A DNA stretch of 64,000 nt, taken from contig CM043956.1 of assembly GCA_014529385.2 (NCBI GenBank), positions 89,709,221 through 89,773,220 on the forward strand. The letters are read 5' to 3'. This DNA is from Adiantum capillus-veneris (Eukaryota; Streptophyta; Polypodiopsida; Polypodiales; Pteridaceae). A program made the position numbers and the translations under genes. The notes under the pieces were generated by a model, which ran no database searches, had not been told where the DNA came from, and saw only the letters and a program-made list of their open reading frames with translations. This document shows positions 46,488-59,510 of this stretch, piece after piece (the stretch's first letter is position 1; each line of letters opens with the position of its first letter).

Positions 46488-48103
46488 TCTACCCAAGGAA
46501 GGGGGGAGTGTTTGTGGACATCCATCATTCACTTGTTTCCCTCTCAACCTTTTTCCCTGACCTCTTAATCTCCGATCTTAGGGAATGTACATATAAAGCT
46601 TTATAGTCAAAAAAAAAAAAAAAAAGAGCAAGAGCAATTAGCAAACGAGTATGCACATTAAATTCCAAACATTGACTCAGACCTACACATGTCACATCTG
46701 GTACAGTGAAACAGAAACCTATGCCATAAAACACCTTTGATCCTCATCACTTGAGTGATGGAGGGTAGGTAAGATTATTACGATACGAGTGTTTCTGTTT
46801 TAGAGTTGAGAGATTAGCAAAGTTCTCTTTTCCCACTGATGTGCCTCCTAGAGGTATTGTTTGTGTTTCATAGTGTGTACAGGAGCGTGTTGCTATTGAT
46901 AGGATTTGGACCTTCATGGAACCTTTCTCTCGTTCACACTTCAGATCAAGCGCGACCATCAACACAAACAGGTGTTTCTTGTCCATTAGCATTGCCCCTT
47001 ATCTTTTTTCATCTATGATTGTCTGCTTTGATTGTGATTGGTAGCATAATATTCAGCGCATTGGCTTAGTATCAAACATTTAATTCAATGTAATGTTTTG
47101 TCATAATCAGTTGTCTAGGTTTAAAAATCAAGCAGTCCGACTAAGCTAGTTTGACCAAGCTAGATATTAGAAATCTTCTCTTAATACCATGGGGCATGCC
47201 TTCCTAATAAGCAACGGTTACTTAGGTTCTTAATCCGATTTAGGCAGCATTGTATGAAATGTACTAGGGCTTTCTAGTGGGCTTAACCCTATTGACCTTT
47301 AGCTTAAGTATTATAAAGGGAGTTTACTAATGTGATGAGCCTGGGGAGGGTAACAGTGTTATATGACCCCCCAAAGTTACAAAATTAAAATGTTGAAAAT
47401 GAACAAACAAAAAATCAAAGTGCCACAATGTAAAATCTTAAGCTGGAAGAGAAATCTCAGCTTGATTTGGTACTTCACTCACATGTATCGCCTATGGTAC
47501 TAGAGCCCTAGAGGTTCCCAGTGTGGGCGCTTTTCCTTGAAAAGCAAAAAACCCAAGGCATACAAAATAAGCACACACATCATAATTGAATCACTGTGAA
47601 AAGACCTTGGGGGGTCAAAGAAAAAGTAATCAGTCAGGCGATGATTTCATGAGAAATTCCTTTTATGGTAGCTTAACTACAAAGTCTTCTAGATATAGCC
47701 TCTAGTCAGCCCTCGAACATGAATACTTGTCTCTCGCGATTAAACAACTTAATTGACCAGAGAAAATTAAGAAGCTTACCCATGGTATTAATATTCGATC
47801 TCTAGTGCCTTTCGACCGTCAAATTAGCGACCCCAGACTTGTTTAATTTTCTACCTTTACATCTGTTTATGCATTTGATTACATTGCAATTTAATGTTCA
47901 TTGCTAACAAATTGTTTGAAATTCTTTTACCAATCAATTTGTCTACCTAAAACTGCATATGCTTTTTCAGAGAATGCCATTACTGTGCCAATGTTGTTTG
48001 ATTTTGCAGTGACTGAAGAAGGCTAAGGACATTCATCTCAAATGCTCTTCCACCTCGACGAACCAACTTCAACTCAATAGCTTCTGAGGACGGAATCTAC
48101 ATC
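46488..48103 (+). other. Non-coding 3' internal region of Gag-protease element
   Basis: About 1.6 kb with no pol motif on either strand. It begins with an AAGGAAGGGGGGAG tract (46495-46508) resembling the element's own polypurine tract. A run of As lies near 46609-46625. Confidence 0.7.
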
Positions 48104-48114
48104 AGGAAGGGGGG
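48104..48114 (+). promoter_or_regulatory. Polypurine tract
   Basis: AGGAAGGGGGG, two bases before the 3' LTR starts at 48117. Similar tracts occur inside the element at 46184-46196 and 46495-46508. Confidence 0.85.
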
Positions 48115-48116
48115 CA

Positions 48117-48411
48117 TGTTAACCCTCACGGCACACGGACACCCTATCGCCTACGATGGATGCGTATTATGTATTATTTAGAGTCAGGTACCGGGCTTGT
48201 CGGTCCAATAGGAAAAGGGTAAGAGTGATCGCCGATGAGAGGCGCACTCTAACACGAACATGCTAGGGTTAGTTGGCTAAGCATGGGCGCCCAAGTGTGA
48301 ATGGGGTGAGCTCCTATAAAAGCCAACTAAACCTAATTTTTACTCATTCTCTCATTTGTGCAATAGAAGAGTGCTCTTGCTCCATCTCCATCTTCTTCTT
48401 CTTCAACTCCT

Positions 48412-48457
<46 letters not shown>

Positions 48458-48696
48458 TGCGATCGAGCATTACGAAGGCACGACGGCGGCGAAGCGGTTG
48501 AGCGCGGCACGACTGCAGCTTCTTCTTCATCGCGGCGAGGAATCCACCACAAAGGCGAGCGTAGAGCGGTGAGTGACACACCCTTTGTTCTCTTGAGCTT
48601 GCTAGTTTAGGCTTGTTGTGTGCTTGGAGCCGTTTGTGGCTCGCATACGGTGTATTGGCAAGTCCCTTGCTTCGACAGTGCGGCAAGGAGCGCACA
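48117..48696 (+). repeat. 3' LTR of Gag-protease element
   Basis: 580 bp, partner of 39700-40285. I count about ten substitutions by eye. TATA box at 48315-48321; TG/AG microsatellite at 48413-48453. It is followed by the CCATC target duplication. Confidence 0.95.
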
Positions 48697-49073
48697 CCAT
48701 CTCATTACTGTTTACGTTTCCACTATAACAGTAGCTACTCTATCAAGGATGAGATAACTTATTGATGTCTAAAAAAAATAAAACTTATGTTTATTCATGA
48801 GCAAAGGGCCATACTTAACTCACCTTGGTACAGTCAAGAACCACTCCAAATTGGGTGGGTCAAGATGTGACTTATGTTACCTTTTTCTACGAGAGCGTTG
48901 TACAAGCACATTGTTGTAAGCTTATAGGATAAGCTACAACACAGACATTATTTTCACAAAAGAATATGCAGGGGGGCATACAACACTATTGTTAGGAAAT
49001 AAGACGTAGCTAAATAGATAATTGAGTAGATTACTTAATGGAGAGAGACAGATTTACATACACGAGATTATAG

Positions 49074-49076
<3 letters not shown>

Positions 49077-49154
<78 letters not shown>
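49077..49154. repeat. (AG)n microsatellite
   Basis: About 78 bp of uninterrupted AG repeat inside the probable solo LTR. Confidence 0.95.
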
Positions 49155-49158
<4 letters not shown>

Positions 49159-49495
49159 CACGATATACGTGGTTCACCCAATGTGGGCTACGTCCACGGG
49201 AAAGCAGCCACTCAATGGCTTTAGTACTTCAAAACAAGAAGTAATTTACAAAGGGATTATACCCTTAATGGAGCTCCCGCCTTGCTTCACTCTCACCACC
49301 TCACACTCACCTTGTTGCATCAACTTCACACTATAAAATGTGTGTAGAAATGGCCTCCTTTTATAGGCCAAAAGGGCTGCCCTCTCTTATGAGAGACAGC
49401 CATGTGTAGCCGCCCTTGTGCAAATAAGTCCAAATCGGACCCTCCAATCCGCCCATGTGTGGCCGCCCTTGAGAAGAAAAGTCCGCCTTTGAATT

Positions 49496-49585
49496 CGGCC
49501 ACCGGCCACCGGCCATTGACTTCCGACCACCGGCCACCGGCCATCAGCCATTGACTACCGGCCACCGGCCAACCGACCGGTTGTT
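49496..49585. repeat. CCACCGGCCA tandem repeats
   Basis: Several copies of CCACCGGCCACCGGCCAT and shorter forms, spaced by TTGAC or TCAGCC segments. GC-rich, within the probable LTR. Confidence 0.8.
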
Positions 49586-49752
49586 TTCCGGCCGCTGTCC
49601 GGCCATAATATTCCGGCGAAAAAAAAGTCTCGGGGGCCTCCGCCCCCGCGGCCTTTAAAGTTGCCCCTGATTCTTGTCTGTGAAAATTTTGGTTTCCGGT
49701 GAGTGATTGTCCTTCACGCACGATGGCTTCTCCTCATAATGGGGGCCTTACA

Positions 49753-52149
49753 AATGTGCGCTTTTACCACAGAAAATTACAAAGGGTAAATCAGGCTCCA
49801 TACTTAACAACTATAAAATAAGGGATTTTCCTCAGTCGAGCATTCTCTCTTTTCTAATTCTGTACTGGGGTAGTGAAATTAGATATGATTTTTCTAAGAT
49901 CTTTCTATGTGGACATGAAAAAGGAAGGGCTAAGATCTATCTGTTTTTTAAGGGCTACAAGTCATCTATTTTTGGAATTGCTAATAGCCATCTATCTGCA
50001 ATCCATCCTTGATTGCTATAAAGATCAAACAATTCTATCTAGTTGACCCATCCATCCTAATGGAGAAGAAAGAGTCTTGCCATTAGTAATTTTTTGGGTG
50101 TTACTTTAGCAGCTTTTAGTGCAAAGCGGATGTTGAGTTTTTGAATGTCTTGAAATCGTAAAGGTTTATCTCCACCAATATGTATAGATGAAGCAAAAAT
50201 TTTAGACAACACAACTGTCCACAAGAAATCCACGGTTATGGATTTGCAAGTCCACCAAAGGTCTGGTTGTGAATAAGAATCCAGTTTAAGTGGATCTCCT
50301 ATTTTGAATATAGCAATGAGAGTGTCTATACGAGCACAATTTTGGGGTATGACCCACTTCGTGATTACTAAATAACTTACTAAGTGTTGATGGTCAATTC
50401 TTTGAACCTTCACACTTGCACTTTCAAGGAAACAAGTCCACATGTTTCCAAGGGGTGGTAGACAAGTTCAACTTTCAAAGTCTATTTCAATCATTATTAG
50501 ACATGATTGTTGGCTGCTAGGTTGAGTAGGTATCATGCAAAGTCTAACCAAGCAGCTAACCAAGGGGTTTTCCTTGCAAAGGAAACACCCAGAGTTACCA
50601 ATTTCTACTAGTTTTTTCCAAATGTTCCCCCCAAGAATGCAAAATGCATGTGACTACGAGTACATGAACGTTATGCTCAACCTCCAGATACATGACAAGT
50701 TCATGATAGAGCAAACAATTTTGGGCCGCATAGTCCCAAATACATTTTTGCATTATGCAGTTATGGACCTATATGAAAAAACAATAAGCAGCCCTCATTG
50801 TGGATTCATGCACTAAGCTTCATCTTTACAAACCTTGTTGGGATCCAAGAAATATCAAACGACACATTTCCCAATGCGACCAAGTGGGCATATAACTAGC
50901 CTTCGACAAACTTTCAACTGGCCATAACTTGCTTAATCAAGATTCTATTCTCAATCCAAAGGATTGACATGCTCCAAAACTTGAGTAATTCATGGTTTAC
51001 TTACTAAAAATATCCCTGGCCACCTATCCTCATCTGCCCTATCCATTGGGGATCTGCAATGCATTCCATGTTCAACCAACCATAACTTGCAAACCATGGC
51101 TTTCTTTGAGGAGTTGTATAGACCGACTTCTAGAGCATTTTGAATACTACATCTAGCATAAACTTAGCACTTTGAACACTTGAACCCACTACCCCAATTG
51201 ACCCGTTTTGGAGCTCCTTTGGCCTAAAAAACACATTACCCGTACATTCTCACTTCCACATGCATGCCTAGGACCTTGGTACCTGCTTTAGCTCTCCAAC
51301 TTGCACTTGTTTGCATCTCTATCCTTGCCAATGAGAAATGGAGGAACTCTGATGAGTGGAATAGGACTGTGGGTGCCACACTGTCCAACCCACATGGGTA
51401 AGTGTATACTCCTTGACCAGATAGGAGTCTTGCCTTTGACGTGGGGTGGCCCTTGTATCAGTCAATGTAACTACGGTAGCTAGGATACATCATGGCTCGA
51501 CATGAGCATGACTAGTATCTGTAATATTTTTGGGATTTTAATATAATTCACTCATAATTGTGAGTTGTACCAAAAATATATAAAGATCTTGTCCATTCCA
51601 TTTTTGAACAGCTTATGGACTTTCTTGCATTTGTTAGAAGGCACCATGTCATTTGACAACTATTTTCATTTGTTTATAATATATAGACATCTAATTTATA
51701 TAAATAATTTGTTAAATAAGCTTACTTTCTTCCTAAAGTTATATTTAAATTTCACTAAGTAGTGAGAAGGTATTCCATTTTAATTTTTACTTAACTTGCT
51801 ATATGAGAAGTTGCATTCTCTCTCTTTGTGTTTGTGTGTGTGTGCACGCGGCGTGCACGCACGGAGAAGATCACATTTACATTATCTACTATGTAATGTT
51901 ACATCTTTGCTAGGATAAATAGAGCCTTTGCCTGTTTATCCTAGTCTTTGATAGCTAGAATGTCCTCCATCATCTTGTTCTTAAGAAAATGCACATGTAA
52001 AGAGTTGGTGAAATGAATCTACTACACATATAGAGCATGGTTTCTTATAAGCCATACAAACCCAACAAGCCATACAAACCCAACAAACCAGTGTGCATAA
52101 GATTGAAGACAGATCCTTATCAAAGAAAAGTAGGAATGTAATTTTGAAT
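49753..52149. other. Spacer without firm genes
   Basis: A minus-strand frame at 50057-50443 (128 codons, GGDKPLRFQDIQKLNIRFAL) may be a LINE scrap but lacks a diagnostic motif. The rest shows only short frames. A short TG run lies at 51830-51842. Confidence 0.4.
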
Positions 52150-52336
52150 GTAGTAACTTTGACTCCCCCATGAATCTGCCCACCATGCTTGGCCCTATTT
52201 CCATTTTGCGGCAGTAGAGCAATACCAAAAGAGATGTTTGATATCCTCCAATCTACCACATCTAGCACATTCACCATCCTCTTGATTTCTCTTAAGAATT
52301 TTTCTAGAGGTAGATAAGGCTCCATTTATAACTCTC

Positions 52337-52340
<4 letters not shown>
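52150..52340 (-). pseudogene. LINE C-terminal zf-RVT fragment
   Basis: The minus strand encodes GECARCGRLEDIKHLFWYC followed by a conserved-looking AAKW. This is the zf-RVT Cys/His cluster at the end of plant LINE reverse transcriptases. It is read in a frame that stops soon after. Its upstream side is cut by the (CT)n(TA)n tract. Only this fragment remains. Confidence 0.7.
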
Positions 52341-52412
<72 letters not shown>

Positions 52413-52415
52413 ATA

Positions 52416-52448
<33 letters not shown>
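52341..52448. repeat. Compound (CT)n(TA)n microsatellite
   Basis: About 32 bp CT then about 76 bp of TA with a short TATC interruption. It forms the 5' break of the LINE fragment. Confidence 0.95.
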
Positions 52449-53279
<831 letters not shown>

Positions 53280-53380
53280 CTTTTGGGTTTTTGAAAACAA
53301 TTTGGAAGCGCTTGGAGGAGCACAACATGGGGAGAAGAAGTGTCTGAAGGATGTCAATGTTGGGGTAAAGGTGTTATGCT

Positions 53381-53518
53381 TCTGCTCGTGGATGGTCACT
53401 TGTCCACTGTGTGTACATACACACTTCCTTACCAAAAAGAATAAGGGGCTCTGCTCGTGGATGGTCACTTGTCCACTGTGTGTACATACACACTACCTTA
53501 CCAAAAATAATAAGGGGC
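53381..53518. repeat. 69-bp tandem repeat, two copies
   Basis: 53381-53449 and 53450-53518 are nearly identical. Both contain CTGCTCGTGGATGGTCACTT and end AATAAGGGGC. A third partial start (CTCTGCT) follows. Confidence 0.9.
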
Positions 53519-54820
53519 TCTGCTATTTCTTGGAGGTTTTCTCCACCCACAAAGTGCATCCTTTTCTCCTCTTCCCTCTCTTGCATTGTACCCCGCACAC
53601 ATGCATTTATGCACCATGCACTCTTTTAACTAGTATGAGTGCCTATACGGTGATTGATGTGTGTCCAAAAAATTCTCCGCGTGGGGCGGAAGCGATAAAG
53701 TTCGGACATGGAAGCTTGAGCTATGCGAGCTTGAGAATTGAGCTCAGTGGAGGTAGACCTGCCATCAGGAGGAGATAGATAGAGCTCATAACTCCCCATG
53801 TGTGTAGCCCTCCCAGGAAATCATGAAATCTTGAGAGTTCTAAGAGCATCTATAGAAAGTCTGAGCAAGTTTTCCTAGCAATAGAGCATAGAAATCACAA
53901 CTAGTGAGCTTTCCAGAACTTGGGGGAGTGCAAGCAAAGTGAGCCTAAGGTAGAGAAAATCAGGTAGAGCTTGAGCAACTCTACATGGATTGTGAGGAGG
54001 TCTGAAGGTAGAAAATTAATCCCTCAAAGGGCAGCCTTTATTAGCTCTGTCAAATTGAATAATCTTTGAGTCTATGTCGCACTTCAAAGTGAATGTAGAA
54101 TTAGGAATTTCTATGAGTCCTTGTGCTAGAGTGATATACTTACACAAGGCAAAAGTTTGGCCAAGTTTTTATTTGAAGTATTTTAATCGTACTTGATGTT
54201 TATCTTGTACAATTAGAAGTGCTTGAATTACAATAACATTATCATCTTGCTGTTTTAGAGTAGTTGCTCACATTTCTAGAAAAATTTTCAACTAAATATT
54301 AGTGGTTGTACCTGATGTTTATCTTGTACGGTTAGAGGTGTCTCAATTACAATAATGTTATCACCTTGTTGTGTTAGATTAGTTTCTCACACTTCTAGAA
54401 AGATATGCAACAATCAATACATATTTTTTTTACAAATGTGATTTGTAAAAATCATGAAGATGTAGCTAAAATCTAAAATTGTTCATTTATTAATCATTGT
54501 GTTGTGTTGGTGTGTTATGCTCACACCTCAAGATGACTCGGGGTGTGACAAAATATTATTTAGGGTATGATTCTTATCATTTATAAGCGTATAAACTATG
54601 AAAAATTCATTCCAAAGATCTAAACATTAAGTTACATTTTCTTTTTAAAGTGTGCTTACAATGGAAAATTGCTGCAAGATATGGTTGACTACTTAAGGCC
54701 AATTTTTTTACATTATTAATGAATAGATGTGTACTTCAGGTGTGTGATTGATAGAAGGATCGACCTACAAATTACAACTATCTATTTTTACACATTTCTT
54801 TTGTGCAACATGGTTTGTGA
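53519..54820. other. Spacer without recognised gene
   Basis: No protein signature was seen. Two related segments near 54185-54250 and 54305-54370 share CTTGATGTTTATCTTGTAC-like and CAATTACAATAA strings, a decayed duplication of about 120 bp spacing. Confidence 0.45.
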
Positions 54821-56130
54821 TCATGAGTAGATGTACATGCATGAAATAGTGCCAGGACAAACTACATCTCGCATGAAGTGCAAGTCTTGTTGCCACGTGA
54901 TCAATGGTAATGCTATTAGGATCAAATGGAATTTGTTTAAAGATCAAGGCAATGTCAGGCCTTGTAGTTTACCTTCACGAGACAGCTATGAAAGATTTCT
55001 AGACTATGCATGAATGGTAAAGGCAGCACCTTTGAGAGTAAAAATAAAGGGCATGCAAAAAGCGTTTATACTCTAGAAATAATAGATCCAATGGATAAAG
55101 ACAGACTTGTTGTGAATGAGGAGAGGAATTCAATGTGCACTGATAATAGAGAGAAATGTTTTTGTAATCTTTGTTCCCATAGTGAAGTGCATGGTACACT
55201 ATCCTTTGAAGCAGGTTTATCTAGTCATGCATCTAATTCAAAGAGAAATTATACCGATGCTATTGAAAGAGCGATATCTATGGATGAAACACTCCATCAA
55301 GCTTTTGATAAACAATGGTTATACATGCTACATTTGAAGTGGATGCAAGCATTTCTTGTATGAAGTATTCCATTCAATATAGTGCGCAACGCTATCTTCA
55401 AAGATGCGTTAATGAGCATTGCCAAAGAAGGATTTGTGATGCTGGATTATAAAAAAATGCACACAGACTATGCTGACAAAGTCAAAGATGAGGTAGAAAG
55501 TACGCTCAAACGTGTAGTGCTGGAATACGTTCCTACCTTTGGGTGTACTATAGCTTTGGGTGTATAGACCAATTATCAAAAGAAGCATTTAATCATTGAG
55601 ATGTTGATTTTTCCTTGAGGTTTAGTTGAGGGTTTACTATTCTTAGAAGCCATTGACACATCTTTGAAAAAAAAGAAATTCTCTTTCTTTGAAAGCTCTA
55701 TAAGTGTACGATATCAAAAGCTATAGGGTCAGGGAATGTAATAGCCATTTTCATCATTGACAATGCTGAAAATTAAAAAGGCATAGGTCTTGCATTTCAA
55801 GAAACACACTTGGAATAAACATGGGTACCACATGGTGCACATTTGATCTATTTGCTTTTGAAAGACACTAGAAAGGTTGACAAAATAAAGACCACTTTGA
55901 TGGAGGAGAACACAACACTAAAAATCATTAGAGAGCATCAATTTTCATATTCCTTATTCAAAACAAAGTCTCTTAGCAAGGCATGAAAAATCTTATGTGC
56001 GAAGAGTTTTGCTACTACATATTATGTGTTGTAAACATTGAAAGAAGTTTGACATGTGCTGGTGGAGACAATTGCTGACAGGTGATGGGATGCATGGCTT
56101 AGTAAATATCTGAGCTACCAAGCTATGTTC
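54821..56130 (+). pseudogene. Degenerate hAT transposase
   Basis: Coding fragments follow hAT order. First is a BED-finger region (MKCKSCCHVINGNAIRIKW then GNVRPC, about 54870-54960), in which the His expected before Leu-Phe is Asn. Next is a linker (55010-55363). Then the DUF659-like core starts IPFNIVRNAIFKDAL near 55368, with TFGCTIALG near 55540 in place of the usual GCTI..DGWT. Last come remnants such as VPHGAHLIYLLLKDTRKVDK (about 55828-55885) like the CAAH-x-I-x-LL region. Frameshifts and stops are frequent beyond 55567. hAT transposases cut and paste DNA with an RNase H-like fold; this copy is dead. The terminal repeats were not found. Confidence 0.72.
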
Positions 56131-56319
56131 TACTTTATGAGCTTGCTTTATCTTTTGGTGGTATCGAGCTGTGTCTCAAGCTCTAACACTTTCAACCGCA
56201 AGCTTGCAGGAGTTTTGCCTTGGTTTGCTAGGTCAACTCCTTGGCTTGCCATCTCCACAATGACATCATGCTCTTGTAGCAAAAGGATAACATAACACTT
56301 CTATGATGGTGTTGCACTT

Positions 56320-56438
56320 TTCTCACTTTGTCTTGAAATCTTGTCGGCAATGTATCCAAGTCTAACACCCATGTTATGTTTTCTCACGTTGTGTTGAAAT
56401 CTTGTCGGCAATGTAGCAAAGTCTAACACCCATGTTAG
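56320..56438. repeat. 61-bp tandem repeat, two copies
   Basis: 56320-56380 and 56381-56438 share GAAATCTTGTCGGCAATGTA and AGTCTAACACCCATGTTA. Confidence 0.88.
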
Positions 56439-57660
56439 GAGGCTTAACATCCCAGTTAGCCCTTTTGCCCAATATATAATATACATAGAATCGTTGAATA
56501 AAGTAGATGGAAATCTGATTATTGTTAGGCACAACTCATTGTTGGCAAATAAATTGCTAGAGAAGAAATCATGCGATTGGATGTGAAAGTATAGAATTGA
56601 TAGAAACAAACCATAATAGCTTCCTCACTACTCCCTTTAACATTTGTGAGTACCAATCTCATCGTGACTAAGCTTTAACTAGCAATGGTTCATTTTAATT
56701 GCAGAGAATATGGTGAAATCATATTGATGGTGGCCAAAACTCAAACTAAAAGGGTGAATCTACTATTTATTTTGGAGGCCGTAAAGAAACTCCCCTTTTC
56801 CCAAGCCAAGGGATCTCTTTAGATTCGGTCTACTTCAGAGGTTGGCACTACCTATTCAAAGGATATCATTTTTTTGAATCCTAGTAGTGTGAGCCAAAGT
56901 TTCTTTTTCTTGAGGTCCCAACCAAAAGCACAACCCATGCAACCTTGGGCATCGAATGAGCACTTCTTGCTCATATGAAATTTGTTGCATCAATGAAGTG
57001 CCATTGCTCATGGGCTAGTGGGAAGGACAATAAAAGGTGATCCCTTCAACTAGATAGACCATTTGGTTGTACCACCAAGTACATCCACCCCACCCAAGGA
57101 CACTTCCAGAGAATCCCCAGTTTCCTCCATAAAAAGTAGCCAACAAGTTCCCTCTTGAAGAGAGGAGGCAGACTTGCCACCTAAGGTTTCAAAAAAACAT
57201 CATATTGTTGTACCTACAAGAGTGATGACAAGCTACTCAACCAAGTGCCCATACCTAACTCACTATCATGCAAACCTTTGTGCCCTCATAAATTGCCCAA
57301 ACCCTATGGGGAGGAGTCATGTTTAAGTGGTGAGAATTTTCATTAGAAAAGAGAATAGAGAAAAAAAGTTGAATTACTTGTTAGGAAGACGATCTCAATC
57401 TTCCACATTGGGGGGGGGGGTGGCAATTTTTGCTGCTCGTTGATGTCAAGTTTAGATTTGGTTCTCTTATCATTTGACTCCATCCCTATTATCTACTCAC
57501 AATAGGTGAGCAAAGATGTACTCTCTACGTGCTAGTTGCTACTATGACATGAAGTTTTTTTTAGATATGTTGATTAATGGGTTAATTGTCGCATTGTGTC
57601 ATATAGACTTCGTTCTCACGCTTCATCAACGACTAGGTTCATTCTTTCAATCATTTAAAT

Positions 57661-57860
57661 AGTAGTGTCCACTCTTGTGTTAGAGCTATTATCTCACACA
57701 ATTGTGCTACTTTTATGTAACATACACTTCTAGTGGTCCAGTGGGCTACTTTTATGTGACGTAAACTTCTAGTGTTATGTGTTTAGTGGTTTCCACTCTT
57801 GTGTTAGACCTCTTCTCTCACATAGTTGGGCTACATTTATGTAACATAAGCTTCTAATAG
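57661..57860. repeat. 123-bp imperfect tandem duplication
   Basis: CCACTCTTGTGTTAGA occurs at 57669 and 57792, with following CTCACA and TTTATGTAACATA segments kept in order. A shorter internal repeat (CTACTTTTATGT) lies between them. Confidence 0.75.
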
Positions 57861-59399
57861 TCTATGTTTGAAAATATTATCTTAAACTGCATTAGAGGTA
57901 AACTAATAGAACATACATTGATGATAGTTTCTTATTTAAGAATCACATATTGTTTTAAAATTGTATATATTTCATTTAGTGCAACAAATCGCTAAATTTA
58001 AGTTTGTCTACCATCTTAATGTGTCTAAATATTCAACATTGTTATTAAGAAACATGTTTTTTCATATTTAAATATGTTTGCATTTTTTTCTTTTTGTTAA
58101 TACATCTTTACTTGTTTAGTTAGCCATGTCACAGAGGAAGCTATCATGAGCGCATCAAAAATCAATCACTAACGCTATTGTATGTTATCTACATGGTGTT
58201 GAAGAGAAGCGGTTACGGTGAGGTTTTGAGTCTGCAGAGCCATAAATTTTTAATGATTTTGTAAATACATTGACAAATATTGCTTTGAGAAATTGCAGGG
58301 GGGGGGGGTGTCACTTAATCACTTTGTGACAATCACTTGAGGGTAGTAGAAGGGGTTATTAAGTTTTATTTATTTTTCACATTCTCACATACAAAAAGGT
58401 ATTGCAAAGTGAGATTGGAAAAAAAATTAAGAGATCAAGTAGGAAAATGTGTATTCTATTTGTAAAAAATTCACAGATAAGGAGTTTTAAAAATAGTCCT
58501 TAAACACACGTGATATACACTATTTATACATAGTGGCCCCCCTGAGGAGAGATTATAGAAATCATTTTCCACACTATCATTTGACATTGAAATTTTCATT
58601 GGTGGTTGAATGCGGGAACTTGTAAAGAGAATCTTGGCTGCTTTTGATGCTTTACAAAACCCTGAAGTCCACTCTCTTCCTCTAGTATGCAAGAGGATAC
58701 AAAAGTCCATCAATTGCACACACAAATGAAAGGGAAGAGCAACCTAGAAGGCCCTAGCAAAAGACAAAGAGTGGTTGGTCCTATTGAGCTTGTAACTGAG
58801 GCAGAAGCGGCAACTACCACTCAGCCCTCCATCGTTGCTATAAAGCCTGGCTATGCAAAAGTGGGAGAGCTAGACAATTGATCCTCTAGTGTTGCATCTC
58901 CTACATGATGACTTCTATGTTTTCCACTTGCAAGCTTCCCAGCTTGGAGAACAAATATGGTCGTACATTAAGCAAATTTGTGTACTACATCCTGCTTTCT
59001 CAGACCTTGTGTATGTATTTAAAGTATTCAAGACCTAACCATATGGGCCAACTACAACACAACAAGCCATGAAAGATGTCAAAAATATAATATCTAATAT
59101 CTAACCAACCCAAACGATTTTCTTATATTAAACTGATCACTTAATGTGGGAGAATAAACAGGAAGTGTTAAGATATAGACATGTGCTTAAAGATCTATCT
59201 CAACGCGGGGCCAATGGTAAAGGGGCCCAAATGAGAGATGATCTATCAAAGAGCAAGGCTAAACAATGGAGCATACTACCTTAGAGTTAGCTTCATTGAA
59301 GACCTCCAATAATGTGTGTAAAGGTCCATTGACCTTAGGTAAGCTAGGGTTGAGCTTGAGGCGGAAACCCGACCCAGCTGGAGGTGCTAGTCCTACTTG

Positions 59400-59510
59400 T
59401 CATGCTTGATGACTAAGGTGCTTGATGATTGAGGTGCTTAATGATTCAGGTTCTTGAGATGCTTGAGGGGCTTGATGACTGGGATGATGGAGGTGCTTGA
59501 CATGCTTAAC
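59400..59510. repeat. Short GAGGTGCTTGATGA-type tandem repeats
   Basis: About six degenerate units of 18-22 bp (AGGTGCTTGATGATTG and variants). The GAACCC/AAACCC-containing segments around them are also repeated (59350 and 59520). Confidence 0.75.

Larger units (their letters stand above)
39700..48696 (+). mobile_element. Complete LTR retrotransposon encoding only Gag and protease
   Basis: 8997-bp element with TGTTAACCC...GCGCACA LTRs. It has a perfect 5-bp target duplication CCATC (39695-39699 and 48697-48701), a primer site right after the 5' LTR and a polypurine tract right before the 3' LTR. The internal region has one long Gag-protease frame with two stop codons, then about 1.6 kb without coding sequence. 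No RT, RNase H or integrase motif occurs. It must therefore have been copied with enzymes from another element. The primer site is of the type I know from Athila/Tat elements. Confidence 0.93.
48990..49752 (-). mobile_element. Probable solo LTR
   Basis: Read on the minus strand it runs from TGTAAGGCCCCCA to TTTCCTAACA, with a TATA box (CCTATAAAAGG, near 49355-49365) and the GTGGTTCACCCAATGTGGGC-type sequence (49170) I associate with plant Copia LTRs. It carries a (GA)n tract and a CCGGCCACCGGCC repeat. No internal coding region adjoins it. Flanks ACTAT and AATGT do not match, so the limits are uncertain. Confidence 0.5.

Noticed and set aside
46488-48103. Envelope-like gene after the protease, as in Athila elements
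   Set aside because: No frame longer than about 80 codons and no membrane segments were seen in this region.
57405-57425. G-quadruplex at the poly-G runs
   Set aside because: Single runs of about 10 G (also near 58299) without the four spaced G tracts needed; more likely slippage.
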